From positions 24,408 through 88,407 of the forward strand of contig JAUNGQ010000004.1 of NCBI GenBank assembly GCA_030524285.1: DNA of 64,000 nt, read 5' to 3'. The stretch comes from Eubacteriales bacterium (GTDB lineage Bacteria; Bacillota; Clostridia; Oscillospirales; Butyricicoccaceae). The position numbers were made by a program, and so were the translations under genes. Below are positions 41,626-50,175 of the stretch, in pieces. How positions within the stretch are numbered: position 1 is the stretch's first letter; each line of letters begins with the position of its first letter. The notes under the pieces are model-generated. The model made no database searches, was not told the DNA's origin, and worked only from the letters and a program-made list of their open reading frames with translations.

Positions 41626-43335
41626 ATGAAATTGAAAAAAATCACCATTTTGTTACTCACATTAACTTTATCCTTTCAGGCTATTGCGGCAGTTCCTGCT
41701 GCATATGCCACAGAATTGGATGAAGCACAGCAGTCTGTTGTCGAGGAAATACAATCGGTTGAAATAACTCAATCGGAAACTACGCCGGATGAAACTACAC
41801 CGGATGAAATGACACAGACTGAACCCATATCCGATGACACTACATATGACAGCGATTCCGAAGCGGATACCAAAGAATCCTACATTCCACAGTCCGAAAA
41901 CCGTTTTATCGATGTCGATTCCGATAAATATTATTACGAATCTGTTGTATGGGCAGCGGAAAAAGGTATCACCTCAGGTACCTCTGATACCACCTTCTCA
42001 CCGAACAACGTTTGTACCAGAGCGCAGATCGTAACCTTTTTATGGAATTCCTGTGGCAGCCCGAATCCCGGTTCTATATCCACAAAATTTACAGATGTCA
42101 GCCCAAACGCATATTATTATCAGGCGGTACAGTGGGCGGTACAGAAAGGAATTACCGCAGGTACAACCGAAACAACTTTTTCACCGGAAAAAAGCTGTAC
42201 CCGTTCTCAGGCCGTAACCTTCCTTTGGCGAGCAGCAGGCTGTCCGGCTTATACAAAAGAGAGTTCTTCTATCAGCGGAAATGAAGCCTCCTATTTTTAT
42301 GATATCAGCCAATCAAAATATTATTATGACGCTGTCCAGTGGGCAACAGAACACTGTGTCACAAGCGGCACCGGAGACAATGCTTTTTCCCCGAACAATA
42401 TTTGTACCAGAGCCCAGATTGTCACCTTCTTATATCATTATCTTGTAACCCAAGCAACCTTTACCTCAAATGTGACCGCACCACAGCTCAATGCAGTGAT
42501 GTCAGACGCATATGACCGTATGACGGTAACATGGTACCCATCCAATGGTTCCGAAGGCTATACGGTCTATCGCAGAGCGGCCAGTTCCGAGGACTGGATT
42601 CCGCTGACTACCCTTTATGGCGCCAATACCGCCAGCTACACGGACACCACAGCAGTAGCCGGTGTCGTGTATTATTACACTGTGTGCGCGTACTATACGG
42701 TAAACGGACAGCAGATATTCAGCCGATATAACAATACCGGTATTTGCGGTACCGTTCGCTGCTTTGCAGAGCAGCAGCTGCAATATCGCGATATCCCTTA
42801 TACGACACCATCGGGACTTCCAAAGGGTGCAACCATTGCAAGCGGCGGCTGCGGCCCATCCAGTGTCTGCAATCTCGGCAACAATTTACTCGGCTGGAAT
42901 ACAAGTATCCCACAAATTGCACAGATCGCTGTCGATTCCGGGGCGCGATATAATGGTGGAACCAATATTAGCACACTTCTGGGCGCTGTACAGCAGCAAT
43001 TTGGCGGCTTTACCTATCAGTACACAAGCAATGATGATACTGCTTTTTCCGCCGTACAGTCGGGCGCCATGGCCGTGATCCATACAAGCGGTACAGTAAA
43101 AAGCAGTCAATACAGCCAGCTTTTGTCTTCAGGAGGCCACTTCCTATGCCTCCTGCGTGTTACCGACTCTACCGCTACGATTGTGGACAGCTATTCCTAT
43201 GATGGAAAGTGGACTGCAAACAATGTACGTCGGGAATATATCACCCAAACAGATACCGTTGGTATTGTCCAGTGCCCGTTGTCTGTACTTGCAGAGGTTG
43301 TTGATTATTATTACATTGTAAACAATGCAAATTAA
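41626..43335 (+). CDS. Secreted surface protein: three SLH domains, FN3 and a C39-like peptidase
   Basis: A 569-residue protein. The signal peptide spans residues 1-29 (ending AAYATE). An acidic Thr/Glu-rich spacer follows (30-85), then three SLH repeats (about 92-270), each with a ITSGTSDTTFSPNN-like loop and the RAQIVTFLW motif that anchors proteins to wall polymers. A fibronectin-type-III-like domain follows (about 285-375). The C-terminal domain (about 385-565) resembles C39-like cysteine peptidases: Cys in SGGCGPSSVCNL, His in SGGHFLCLLR and Asp in VDSYSYDG. It is likely a wall-attached protease or amidase; the substrate is unknown. Confidence 0.82.
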   Translation: MKLKKITILLLTLTLSFQAIAAVPAAYATELDEAQQSVVEEIQSVEITQSETTPDETTPDEMTQTEPISDDTTYDSDSEADTKESYIPQSENRFIDVDSDKYYYESVVWAAEKGITSGTSDTTFSPNNVCTRAQIVTFLWNSCGSPNPGSISTKFTDVSPNAYYYQAVQWAVQKGITAGTTETTFSPEKSCTRSQAVTFLWRAAGCPAYTKESSSISGNEASYFYDISQSKYYYDAVQWATEHCVTSGTGDNAFSPNNICTRAQIVTFLYHYLVTQATFTSNVTAPQLNAVMSDAYDRMTVTWYPSNGSEGYTVYRRAASSEDWIPLTTLYGANTASYTDTTAVAGVVYYYTVCAYYTVNGQQIFSRYNNTGICGTVRCFAEQQLQYRDIPYTTPSGLPKGATIASGGCGPSSVCNLGNNLLGWNTSIPQIAQIAVDSGARYNGGTNISTLLGAVQQQFGGFTYQYTSNDDTAFSAVQSGAMAVIHTSGTVKSSQYSQLLSSGGHFLCLLRVTDSTATIVDSYSYDGKWTANNVRREYITQTDTVGIVQCPLSVLAEVVDYYYIVNNAN

Positions 43336-43347
43336 CAGGAATGAAAG

Positions 43348-43380
43348 GCTCTTTTCCTTTGTTGGAAAGGAGCTTTTGTT
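43348..43380 (+). terminator. Terminator after the SLH/C39-like gene
   Basis: GCTCTTTTCC (43348-43357) pairs with GGAAAGGAGC (43364-43373) with one G-U, followed by TTTTGTT. Confidence 0.75.
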
Positions 43381-43434
43381 ATGCCTGCAACAGCAATAGG
43401 AAAAAGGGTTCAATATTTTCATATTTTCCGCTGA

Positions 43435-43463
43435 TTGACATTCTATTGTAGCTATGTTAATCT
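43435..43463 (+). promoter_or_regulatory. Candidate promoter of the purine-type permease gene
   Basis: TTGACA (43435-43440), a 17-bp spacer and a weak -10 TAATCT (43458-43463). It would give a leader of about 180 nt. Confidence 0.5.
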
Positions 43464-43501
43464 GTATGGTACATACAAAATCTGTAGAAATCTGTCAATG
43501 G

Positions 43502-43545
43502 AGAGTAGCGCACGGCAACGATCTGCTGTGACTGTCTACTCTTTT
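43502..43545 (+). terminator. Terminator-like hairpin in the permease leader (possible attenuator)
   Basis: AGAGTAG (43502-43508) pairs with CTACTCT (43536-43542), and CACGGCA (43511-43517) pairs with TGCTGTG (43524-43530) inside, followed by TTTT. It stands about 105 nt before the permease start. The sequence before it does not fit the purine riboswitch core that I know. Confidence 0.5.
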
Positions 43546-43651
43546 ATGATTTCCAGTAGTCACATTTCCCTTCCGGCTGGTTCTGGATCTCTTATGGTGA
43601 ACTTCTCCGCCACCGCCGAAAGGAAATCACAAAAGAAAAGGAGCGATTTTT

Positions 43652-45085
43652 ATGAGCAAAGACACCAAACCTGCACAGACAGGAACGCCATATAGCTTTT
43701 ATGGTAAAATTCCGCTGAAGCAGGCAATTCCACTCGGTTTGCAGCATGTTATGGCTATGTTCATCGGCAACCTGACTCCGCTTATTATTATCATGGGCGC
43801 ATGTGGGTTAACCGCAGATGCCGGGTATGGTGAACTGCGTACTGCTCTGCTGCAAAATGCGATGCTGATTGCCGGTATTGTCACACTGGTGCAGATGTTT
43901 TCCATTGGCCCATGTGGCGGTAAGGTGCCGATCGTTATGGGTACCTCTTCCGGCTTTCTCGGTGTCTTCCAGAGCATTGCTGCTACAATGGGCGCAGGTG
44001 TGCTGACCTATGGCGCTATCATGGGCGCTTGTCTTGTCAGCGGTATCTTTGAAGGCGTATTGGGCTTTTGTCTCAAGCCGCTGCGCCGCTTTTTCCCACC
44101 TGTAGTCACCGGCTGTGTTGTTATGGCAATTGGCCTATCTCTGATTCCGGTTGGTATCAATTATCTCTGTGGCGGCAACAGCGCAACGACGCCGGACTAT
44201 GGTTCTATTATCAACATTGGCCTTGGCCTGCTGGTTCTGGTTGTCATTCTGATTCTCAAGCATTTTACCAACCCAAGGGGGTTGCTCAGCACCTCTTCCA
44301 TCCTGATTGGCATTCTCGCCGGTTATGTCGTTGCCATCATCCTGACGCTGGTTCTGCCGAACACCGGCATCAATGCAGACGGCGATACCTTTACCTATGC
44401 ATGGGTTGTCAACTTTGATCAGGTGAAAAATGCTGCATGGTTTGCTATTCCGAGCTTTATCGGCTTTGGCAAGCTGTCTGATATTCATCTGGTATTCAAC
44501 GTACAGGCCATCGTTCCGATCGCCATTATGTTCATTGTAACCGCAGTGGAAACCGTTGGTGATATTTCCGCCTGTGTGGAAGGCGGTATGGGACGTGAAG
44601 CAACGGATTCCGAGCTGTCCGGCGGTGTTATCTGTGACGGTCTTGGTTCTTCTCTGGCTTCCCTGTTCGGTGTCCTGCCGAATACCTCCTTCTCTCAGAA
44701 CGTAGGTCTGGTTACCATGACAAAGGTTGTCAACCGCTTTGCCCTGTCCTGTGGCGCTATCTTCCTGATTCTATGCGGTCTGTGCCCGAAGATCGGCGCC
44801 TGTGTATCCATCATGCCGCAGCCTGTACTTGGCGGCGCCGCTGTTATGATGTTTGCATCCATTCTGATTTCCGGTATCCAGCTGGTAACTCGTGAGCCGA
44901 TTACCGCACGCGAGATTACCATTATTTCCGTTGCCCTCGGCCTCGGCTATGGTCTTGGCTCTACAACAGGCGCTACCGGTCAGCTGCCGTATTATATACA
45001 GCTGATTTTCGGCGGTTCTGGTATTGTTCCGGCAGCCTTTGGCGCGATGCTTCTCAACATCATTATTCCAAAGAAGGCCGACTAA
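43652..45085 (+). CDS. NCS2-family xanthine/uracil permease
   Basis: A 477-residue polytopic permease with about 12-14 hydrophobic segments. Family motifs are LGLQHVMAMFIGNLTPLIII (residues 26-45), the VPIVMGTSSGFLGV region and the NCS2 signature, ETVGDISACVEGG with GVICDGLGSSLASLFGVLPNTSFSQNVGLVTMTKV (in parts, residues about 295-350). The substrate is probably xanthine or another purine base, judging by overall similarity to PbuX-type proteins, but uracil is possible. AAAAGGAGCG precedes the ATG. The leader contains an attenuator-like hairpin. Confidence 0.9.
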   Translation: MSKDTKPAQTGTPYSFYGKIPLKQAIPLGLQHVMAMFIGNLTPLIIIMGACGLTADAGYGELRTALLQNAMLIAGIVTLVQMFSIGPCGGKVPIVMGTSSGFLGVFQSIAATMGAGVLTYGAIMGACLVSGIFEGVLGFCLKPLRRFFPPVVTGCVVMAIGLSLIPVGINYLCGGNSATTPDYGSIINIGLGLLVLVVILILKHFTNPRGLLSTSSILIGILAGYVVAIILTLVLPNTGINADGDTFTYAWVVNFDQVKNAAWFAIPSFIGFGKLSDIHLVFNVQAIVPIAIMFIVTAVETVGDISACVEGGMGREATDSELSGGVICDGLGSSLASLFGVLPNTSFSQNVGLVTMTKVVNRFALSCGAIFLILCGLCPKIGACVSIMPQPVLGGAAVMMFASILISGIQLVTREPITAREITIISVALGLGYGLGSTTGATGQLPYYIQLIFGGSGIVPAAFGAMLLNIIIPKKAD

Positions 45086-45101
45086 ACCTATTTTACATAC
45101 A

Positions 45102-45140
45102 AAAAGGAGATTGCCATTGCTCATGACGATCTCCTTTTCT
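45102..45140 (+). terminator. Terminator after the permease gene
   Basis: AAAAGGAGAT (45102-45111) pairs with ATCTCCTTTT (45129-45138), followed by CTT. Confidence 0.75.
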
Positions 45141-45211
45141 TATGCTGTTTAGCGCAGTAGAAGAATCTCTTTCAGCGGGTTAACAGCATCAACAAAACCT
45201 TGCAAGTATAC

Positions 45212-45251
45212 AACTCCCTCAGTCAGCTCCCTCGGAGAGGGAGCCTTATGG
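45212..45251. repeat. Interspersed GAGGGAG/CTCCCTC repeat, copy 4 (shortened)
   Basis: AACTCCCTCAGTC is joined directly to AGCTCCCTCGGAGAGGGAGCC, lacking the central hairpin of the other copies. It lies between the convergent permease and SLH genes. Confidence 0.75.
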
Positions 45252-45265
45252 TCCTTGATGATACA

Positions 45266-45309
45266 GTAAAAAAAACACCTCCAAAGCAGTGTTTTCCTGC
45301 TCTGGAGGT
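45266..45309 (-). terminator. Terminator of the YD-like/SLH gene
   Basis: ACCTCCAAAGCAG (45277-45289) pairs with CTGCTCTGGAGGT (45297-45309). On the minus strand it is followed by G and T8. Confidence 0.85.
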
Positions 45310-45341
45310 ATCTTAATTATACTATGTCCTTTTCCAAATAA

Positions 45342-46700
45342 TTACTTTACAAAGTACTCGGTCAGCATAGTAGCTGCTTCTGCTCTGGTTGCAACAGCCT
45401 TCGGAGCGAGATAATTTACATCGCCCTGCTTTACGCCGCTGATTGCGCCAACATTTACAGCCCATGCTACGCCGTTCTGTGCCCATGTGGAAACACTTGC
45501 GTAATCCGGATACTTCGCTGCTGCGGTCTGGTCAACAGCCTTGGTGGTGTCCTCTACATAGTTATACAGAAGATTTGCCATCTGCTGTCTGGTAACACTG
45601 TCCTTCGGGCCGAACTTGCCATCTCCGATGCCGGCAGTGACATTATTCTCCTGTGCCCAGGAAACAGAATTGTAGTACCATGCATCCTGCTTGACATCCG
45701 TAAAGGTAGTGCCCTGCTTGACATCCGGGCAGCCTGCTGCATTGTAGAGAATCTCTACAAACATTGCGCGGTTCATCTCTGCCTTCGGGCTGAAGGTTGT
45801 ATTGCTGGTACCATTGATCAGGCAGTTAACGTATGCAGACTCTACATACTTCGCATACCATGCGCCTGCGGATACATCAGAAAATACCTTGTTAATCTGA
45901 ATCGGGTTCTTTGCCTGCCACTCACTGGTCAGCTGATATGCATAAGCAACCTTAATTGCCGAACCGTTTTCATCGGTAAAGCTTTTGCTTGTGCAGTTGC
46001 TATTCTCATCATAGGTGTATGTGGTGATAGCGCCATCTTCGTTCTCTTCAATGACATTGCCCTTGTCATCATACTGATATGTTGTCTGGGTAACAACTTC
46101 ATCGCTGCCCTTTGCCGAAATAGCTACCTTTTCCAGACGGCCTTCGCTGTCATAGGTATACTTCGCTACAGCCTGTACATTACCGGTGTATGTGATGTCG
46201 GCCTGTACGACAACGCCCTCGTCACCATACGTGTACGCTGCCTCATAGTTTGCGTCGGCATCCTCTGCATTGGTATACTTTTCCGTTGCAACCTTCCCAG
46301 CTGCATTGTAAGTAAAGGTCAGGGTTTCGGTATTGTTTTCTGCCTTTGACAGCATCCCCTGGTTGTTGTACGTGAAATAGGTAACCTCGGAATCTCCCAA
46401 TACTTCCTTGCCATTATCCAGCACATACAGCTGCTGTGTCTGCTGTCTGACCTTATTGTCCTTGTCATATACATAGCTGTAGTGATATCCGCCGATCAGT
46501 GTACCATCCTGATAAACCTCGGCTTCAGTCTGGGTAAACAATGCTTCTCCTGCAACCTGCTTCTCGCCGATTTCTGTGAGCAGCTGATCCGGAATCTCCG
46601 GTAACGTTACGGTATCTGTAGCCATTGCTGCCGGTGCGAGCATACCTGCTGCCAGACATCCTGTGAGCACAAGGCCCATCGCACGTTTTTTCCAATCCAT
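45342..46700 (-). CDS. Secreted SLH protein with YD-like repeats
   Basis: A 452-residue protein. The signal peptide is residues 1-28 (MDWKKRAMGLVLTGCL, ending AMA). Residues about 65-250 contain repeats resembling RHS/YD units (YFTYNNQGMLSKA, TFTYNAAGKVATEK, KYTYDSEGRLEKV, YQYDDKGNVIEEN and TYTYDENSNCTSK). Three SLH domains fill about 270-452 (AWYAKYVESAYVNCLINGTS, DAWYYNSVSWAQENNVTAG and STWAQNGVAWAVNVGAISG). It is probably anchored to the secondary wall polymer as an S-layer-associated protein. AAAGGAGG precedes the ATG, with a perfect hairpin just upstream. Confidence 0.85.
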   Translation of the reverse strand: MDWKKRAMGLVLTGCLAAGMLAPAAMATDTVTLPEIPDQLLTEIGEKQVAGEALFTQTEAEVYQDGTLIGGYHYSYVYDKDNKVRQQTQQLYVLDNGKEVLGDSEVTYFTYNNQGMLSKAENNTETLTFTYNAAGKVATEKYTNAEDADANYEAAYTYGDEGVVVQADITYTGNVQAVAKYTYDSEGRLEKVAISAKGSDEVVTQTTYQYDDKGNVIEENEDGAITTYTYDENSNCTSKSFTDENGSAIKVAYAYQLTSEWQAKNPIQINKVFSDVSAGAWYAKYVESAYVNCLINGTSNTTFSPKAEMNRAMFVEILYNAAGCPDVKQGTTFTDVKQDAWYYNSVSWAQENNVTAGIGDGKFGPKDSVTRQQMANLLYNYVEDTTKAVDQTAAAKYPDYASVSTWAQNGVAWAVNVGAISGVKQGDVNYLAPKAVATRAEAATMLTEYFVK

Positions 46701-46718
46701 ATGTGTGCCTCCTTTTGT

Positions 46719-46763
46719 ATGCGCTCCAGCGCATATTGTTTTGTAGTTGCAGCATACCGCTGC
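46719..46763 (-). promoter_or_regulatory. Two stem-loops next to the ribosome-binding site of the YD-like/SLH gene
   Basis: ATGCGCT-CC-AGCGCAT-type (46719-46734) and GCAGC/GCTGC (46749-46763) form two hairpins in the short leader. The first ends a few nt before AAAGGAGG. Such structures can protect abundant surface-protein mRNAs. Confidence 0.5.
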
Positions 46764-46769
46764 ATGGTT

Positions 46770-46798
46770 ATTTTACATCTTTTCGTATAATTTGTAAA
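46770..46798 (-). promoter_or_regulatory. Promoter of the YD-like/SLH gene
   Basis: On the minus strand TTTACA (46793-46798), a 17-bp spacer and TAAAAT (46770-46775). Confidence 0.6.
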
Positions 46799-46876
46799 GG
46801 AGATTTGAAAATTTCCCTTTCTTTTTTGGCATTGTGCAAAAAAAATTATCAAAATAATGTTTTCCACAATGCGTGT

Positions 46877-48922
46877 TCAATTGAAGCCGCCCTCCCCACA
46901 CTGGGAAAACAGCTTTTGCACCTTTGCCCTGAGCTTCGGCTCCCGCTGTAGCTCAGGATCATTCTCCAGAAGCGTATCTGCTGCCAGCTTGGCCTGCTCC
47001 AGCAATCTGGTATCTCCTGCCAAATCGGCCATTTTCATGGGCGGCAATCCATGCTGCCGCGTGCCAAAGAAATCTCCTGCACCGCGCATTTCCAAATCCC
47101 TTCTGGCAATTGCAAAGCCATCATTTGTCTGCACCAGTGTCCGAAGTCTCTCTCTCGCTTCTTCTCCCTTATCCGCGCCATAAAACACACAAAAAGACTG
47201 TCGTTTCCCGCGTCCAACACGTCCGCGCAGCTGGTGCAGCTGGGATAATCCGAAGCAATCTCCATTCTCAACCACCATCAAGGTTGCATTCGGTACATTG
47301 ACGCCTACCTCAATGACAGTTGTAGAAACGAGAATATCAATGCTTCCCGCTGCAAAATCCGCCATAATCTGTTCCCGTTCTGCGGCTTTTGTGCGTCCGT
47401 GCACCAATCCAATAACGCGGTGCGGTAATATCTTTTTTAGACGTTCCGCCGTACTTTCCGCACTGCTGCGTACCGTATCCATCGTTTCACTGTCTTCTAC
47501 CAATGGACACACAACATATACCTGCCCGCCTTCGGCACATTGTTTGTCAATAAACCGGTCAATCCGCGGACGGGTTTTCTCACCAACAGCATAGGTTTTA
47601 ATTTTCTGCCGTCCCGGCGGCAATTCATCAATAATCGAAACATCCAAATCGCCATATATCAACAGCGCAAGCGTGCGCGGAATTGGTGTTGCCGACATAA
47701 CAAGCAGATGGACATTTTCTCCCTTGGCCGTCAAGCTCGCACGCTGACTGACGCCAAATCGGTGCTGTTCATCCACAACAGCTGCCGCAAGGTCATGGAA
47801 GCTTACGTTATCGCTGAGCACCGCATGCGTACCGATGACAACGGAAATTTCGCCGCTTTCAATCGCCTGCGTCGTTTCCCGCTTCTGCTTTGCTCCCATG
47901 GCACCCACCAGCAGCCCGCAGGAAACTCCCAGTTTCCCGAATAGCGGCTCCATGGTCTGCATATGCTGCTGTGCCAGCAGCTCAGTCGGGGCCATAATAA
48001 CGGCCTGTCGTCCGTTTTTCGCCGCAAGATAGCACAACGCTGCCGCCACCATAGTCTTACCGGAACCAACATCCCCCTGCACCAGACGGCTGAGCGGTTT
48101 TCCGGCTGCGATATCCATGGTACACGCCTCAATCGCACGCTGCTGTGCACCGGTCAGGGCAAATGGCAGTGCACGGTAAAATGCATTCAAGCTTAAATCC
48201 CGCAATCTGGCACCGCTTTTCCCCGCCCTTCTGGAACGCAGCAGACGCATACCGCAGGACAACAGGAACAATTCCTCAAACACCATACGATGCCGCGCCT
48301 GCTGTGCCTGTTCCATCGTCTGTGGGCGATGGATATAGACAAGTGCTTCGCCCAGCGGCGGAAGCCCCTGCTGTTTCCGTATCTCCTCTGGTAAAAAATC
48401 TGGATATTCCCCTGTAACTGTTTGCAGCGCCGCATCGGTAACTGTGTATAAATCCTTCTGATGCAAGCCAGCAGTCAACGAATACACCGGCAAAATCCGT
48501 CCGGTCTTGCTGTCGGCGCCGACAGGCTCGAATTCCGGTGCGATCATGACAAGGCTCTTGCCCTCTGCCTGCACCTTACCGTAAAAGGCATACTCCTTTC
48601 CAACCTCAAGCGCTGTCACCGCATACCGATTATTGAAAAAACGCAGCAGGAGACTGCCGCTTTCATCATATACCTTACAGCGGGTAACATCCATTCCTTT
48701 GCGGATATGCGCGGTTTTCGGCTCGGCGCCGACGATCGCATGGACACACTGCTTTTCTCCTTCCAGAAGCTGTGCAATCGGTGTAATATGCGTACGATCC
48801 TCATACCCGCGCGGATAGCATTGGATCGCATCCTCCAGTGTCACAATACCGAGCTTTTGCAGTAATTCTGCCTTTTTCGGCCCAATTCCCCGCACAAAGC
48901 GGACATGATCCTCTAATCTCAT
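46877..48922 (-). CDS. recG: ATP-dependent DNA helicase RecG
   Basis: A 681-residue SF2 helicase that remodels stalled forks and branched DNA. The N-terminal wedge domain begins HVRFVRGIGPKKAELLQKLG. Walker A is LVQGDVGSGKTMVAAAL, and the DExH box is AAVVDEQHRFGVSQR. Motif III is VMSATPIPRTLAL, and motif VI GLSQLHQLRGRVGRGKRQSF is intact. The TRG stretch typical of RecG is also present (GAGDFFGTRQHGLP). The start ATG overlaps the lexA stop by 4 nt, so helicase and SOS repressor are co-expressed. Confidence 0.97.
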   Translation of the reverse strand: MRLEDHVRFVRGIGPKKAELLQKLGIVTLEDAIQCYPRGYEDRTHITPIAQLLEGEKQCVHAIVGAEPKTAHIRKGMDVTRCKVYDESGSLLLRFFNNRYAVTALEVGKEYAFYGKVQAEGKSLVMIAPEFEPVGADSKTGRILPVYSLTAGLHQKDLYTVTDAALQTVTGEYPDFLPEEIRKQQGLPPLGEALVYIHRPQTMEQAQQARHRMVFEELFLLSCGMRLLRSRRAGKSGARLRDLSLNAFYRALPFALTGAQQRAIEACTMDIAAGKPLSRLVQGDVGSGKTMVAAALCYLAAKNGRQAVIMAPTELLAQQHMQTMEPLFGKLGVSCGLLVGAMGAKQKRETTQAIESGEISVVIGTHAVLSDNVSFHDLAAAVVDEQHRFGVSQRASLTAKGENVHLLVMSATPIPRTLALLIYGDLDVSIIDELPPGRQKIKTYAVGEKTRPRIDRFIDKQCAEGGQVYVVCPLVEDSETMDTVRSSAESTAERLKKILPHRVIGLVHGRTKAAEREQIMADFAAGSIDILVSTTVIEVGVNVPNATLMVVENGDCFGLSQLHQLRGRVGRGKRQSFCVFYGADKGEEARERLRTLVQTNDGFAIARRDLEMRGAGDFFGTRQHGLPPMKMADLAGDTRLLEQAKLAADTLLENDPELQREPKLRAKVQKLFSQCGEGGFN

Positions 48923-49512
48923 ACCGGATAGTCCCGAATAACCTTGACAACCACGCCAATGATACAGGCATGGTCACCGGGAATCGGAGGATAATCCGGA
49001 TTTTCCGGCATCAGCCATATATGACCATCCTCCTGTTCCAGCCGCTTACAGGTAGCCTCGTCCTCCAGCATAGCCACGACAATCTGTCCCTGCTGCGCGT
49101 AATTCTGGCTGCGGACAATAATGTAATCCCCATCCAAAATACCGGCATTGATCATAGAGTCGCCGCGGATACGCAAAGCAAAATGCTGTCCGCCCCTTCC
49201 ATCCAGATCAACATGCAGCACGCTCTCCGCTTCCTCTACTGCCAAAATTGGCATCCCTGCCGCAACCCTGCCGAGCAGGGGTACTTCCGTACCGCCTGTA
49301 TGTCCAGCCAGCTTAATGGTGCGGGTCTTGCCATTCTCCTGCTCCAGATATCCAAGCTCACGCAGGTGCTTCAGATGCGCATGCACGGAGGACGGTGAAC
49401 GCAGACCAACCGCTGCTGCAATCTCGCGTACGGACGGTGGATACCCCTGCTCCGCAGTACATTCCCGTATAAATGCCAAAATCTGTCTTTGCTTTTCCGT
49501 AATCGGACGCAT
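48919..49512 (-). CDS. lexA: LexA SOS repressor
   Basis: A 197-residue repressor. The winged-helix domain is residues 1-70 (EKQRQILAFIRECTAEQGY, SVREIAAAVGLRSPSSVHAHL). The self-cleavage site AG is in GRVAAGMPILA (about residue 91). The catalytic Ser is in IRGDSMINAG (about 125) and the Lys in DEATCKRLEQ (about 162). Cleavage is stimulated by RecA filaments on DNA damage. ATG 49512 follows AAAGGGAG; the ATG at 49530 overlaps that site. recG follows with a 4-nt overlap. A candidate LexA box covers its own promoter. Confidence 0.96.
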   Translation of the reverse strand: MRPITEKQRQILAFIRECTAEQGYPPSVREIAAAVGLRSPSSVHAHLKHLRELGYLEQENGKTRTIKLAGHTGGTEVPLLGRVAAGMPILAVEEAESVLHVDLDGRGGQHFALRIRGDSMINAGILDGDYIIVRSQNYAQQGQIVVAMLEDEATCKRLEQEDGHIWLMPENPDYPPIPGDHACIIGVVVKVIRDYPV

Positions 49513-49552
49513 TGCGGCACTCCCTTTCATTTTTCATTCAGGTGTTAGTTCT

Positions 49553-49581
49553 ATTGTACAGAATTCTATGCCAAAAAGCAA
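49553..49581 (-). promoter_or_regulatory. lexA promoter
   Basis: On the minus strand TTGCTT (49576-49581), a 17-bp spacer and TACAAT (49553-49558). The -35 overlaps the palindrome at 49579-49592. Confidence 0.6.
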
Positions 49582-49592
49582 ACATTTGTTTG
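49579..49592. promoter_or_regulatory. Candidate LexA (SOS) box
   Basis: CAAACATTTGTTTG is a perfect 5-4-5 palindrome. It matches the Gram-positive SOS box CGAAC-N4-GTTCG in layout, with symmetric G-to-A and C-to-T changes. It overlaps the lexA -35 element. Confidence 0.55.
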
Positions 49593-49683
49593 TTTACCAA
49601 CCCGTTTTCGTCAATCGTTTGCAGATTATCCACCAAGATCGTTAAATTTATATAATATTATGGGATGCAATTGTAAAATACTC

Positions 49684-49712
49684 TTGTCGCAGAGGCAAAA
49701 ATATTATAAAAT
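49684..49712 (+). promoter_or_regulatory. Promoter of the Asp23/FakA/Pth gene group
   Basis: TTGTCG (49684-49689), a 17-bp spacer and TAAAAT (49707-49712). Confidence 0.5.
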
Positions 49713-49768
49713 AAGATTGACTTACTTTGAACACAAACAGGATTCAAGTATATAGAGGAGGAATTGTG

Positions 49769-50119
49769 ATGACGATCAAAGCCGATCTCGGATTCATCAA
49801 CATCGCGCCGGAAGTCCTGGCGGATATCGCAGGCTATGCAGCCATGAGTTGCTTCGGCGTAAAGGGAATGACCATTCGTTCTGTCTCCGACGGTATTGCT
49901 CATCTGCTTCGCCGCGAAAATATGTCCCGCGGCGTACGCATTACAGAGGCTGAGGATGGCGGCGTCAATATCGACCTGCATCTGGCTGTTGAGCACGGCG
50001 TCAACATTGCAACGATTTGCCGTTCGATTATCAACGAGGTTCGTTACAATGTAGAGAAAATGACCGGCATCGACGTCAAGAATGTTGATATTTATGTCGA
50101 TGCAGTCCGGGCTGACTGA
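49769..50119 (+). CDS. yloU: Asp23/Gls24-family (YloU-like) protein
   Basis: A 116-residue protein of the Asp23/Gls24 family, with VLADIAGYAAMSCFGVKGM (about residues 16-34) and the C-terminal stretch VEKMTGIDVKNVDIYVDAV. In Bacillus YloU is encoded immediately before YloV, and the same order is kept here with the FakA-like gene 56 nt downstream. Asp23-type proteins associate with the membrane and envelope stress in staphylococci; the role here is unknown. AGGAGGAATTGTG precedes ATG 49769. Confidence 0.9.
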   Translation: MTIKADLGFINIAPEVLADIAGYAAMSCFGVKGMTIRSVSDGIAHLLRRENMSRGVRITEAEDGGVNIDLHLAVEHGVNIATICRSIINEVRYNVEKMTGIDVKNVDIYVDAVRAD

Positions 50120-50175
50120 TAAACTGTCCATGGGTGTGAACGATCACACCGGCAAGCAAAAAGGAGGCAAATGCA

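Noticed and set aside
43440-43500. Purine (guanine) riboswitch before the permease
   Set aside because: The conserved junction sequence and paired loops of that class are not present.
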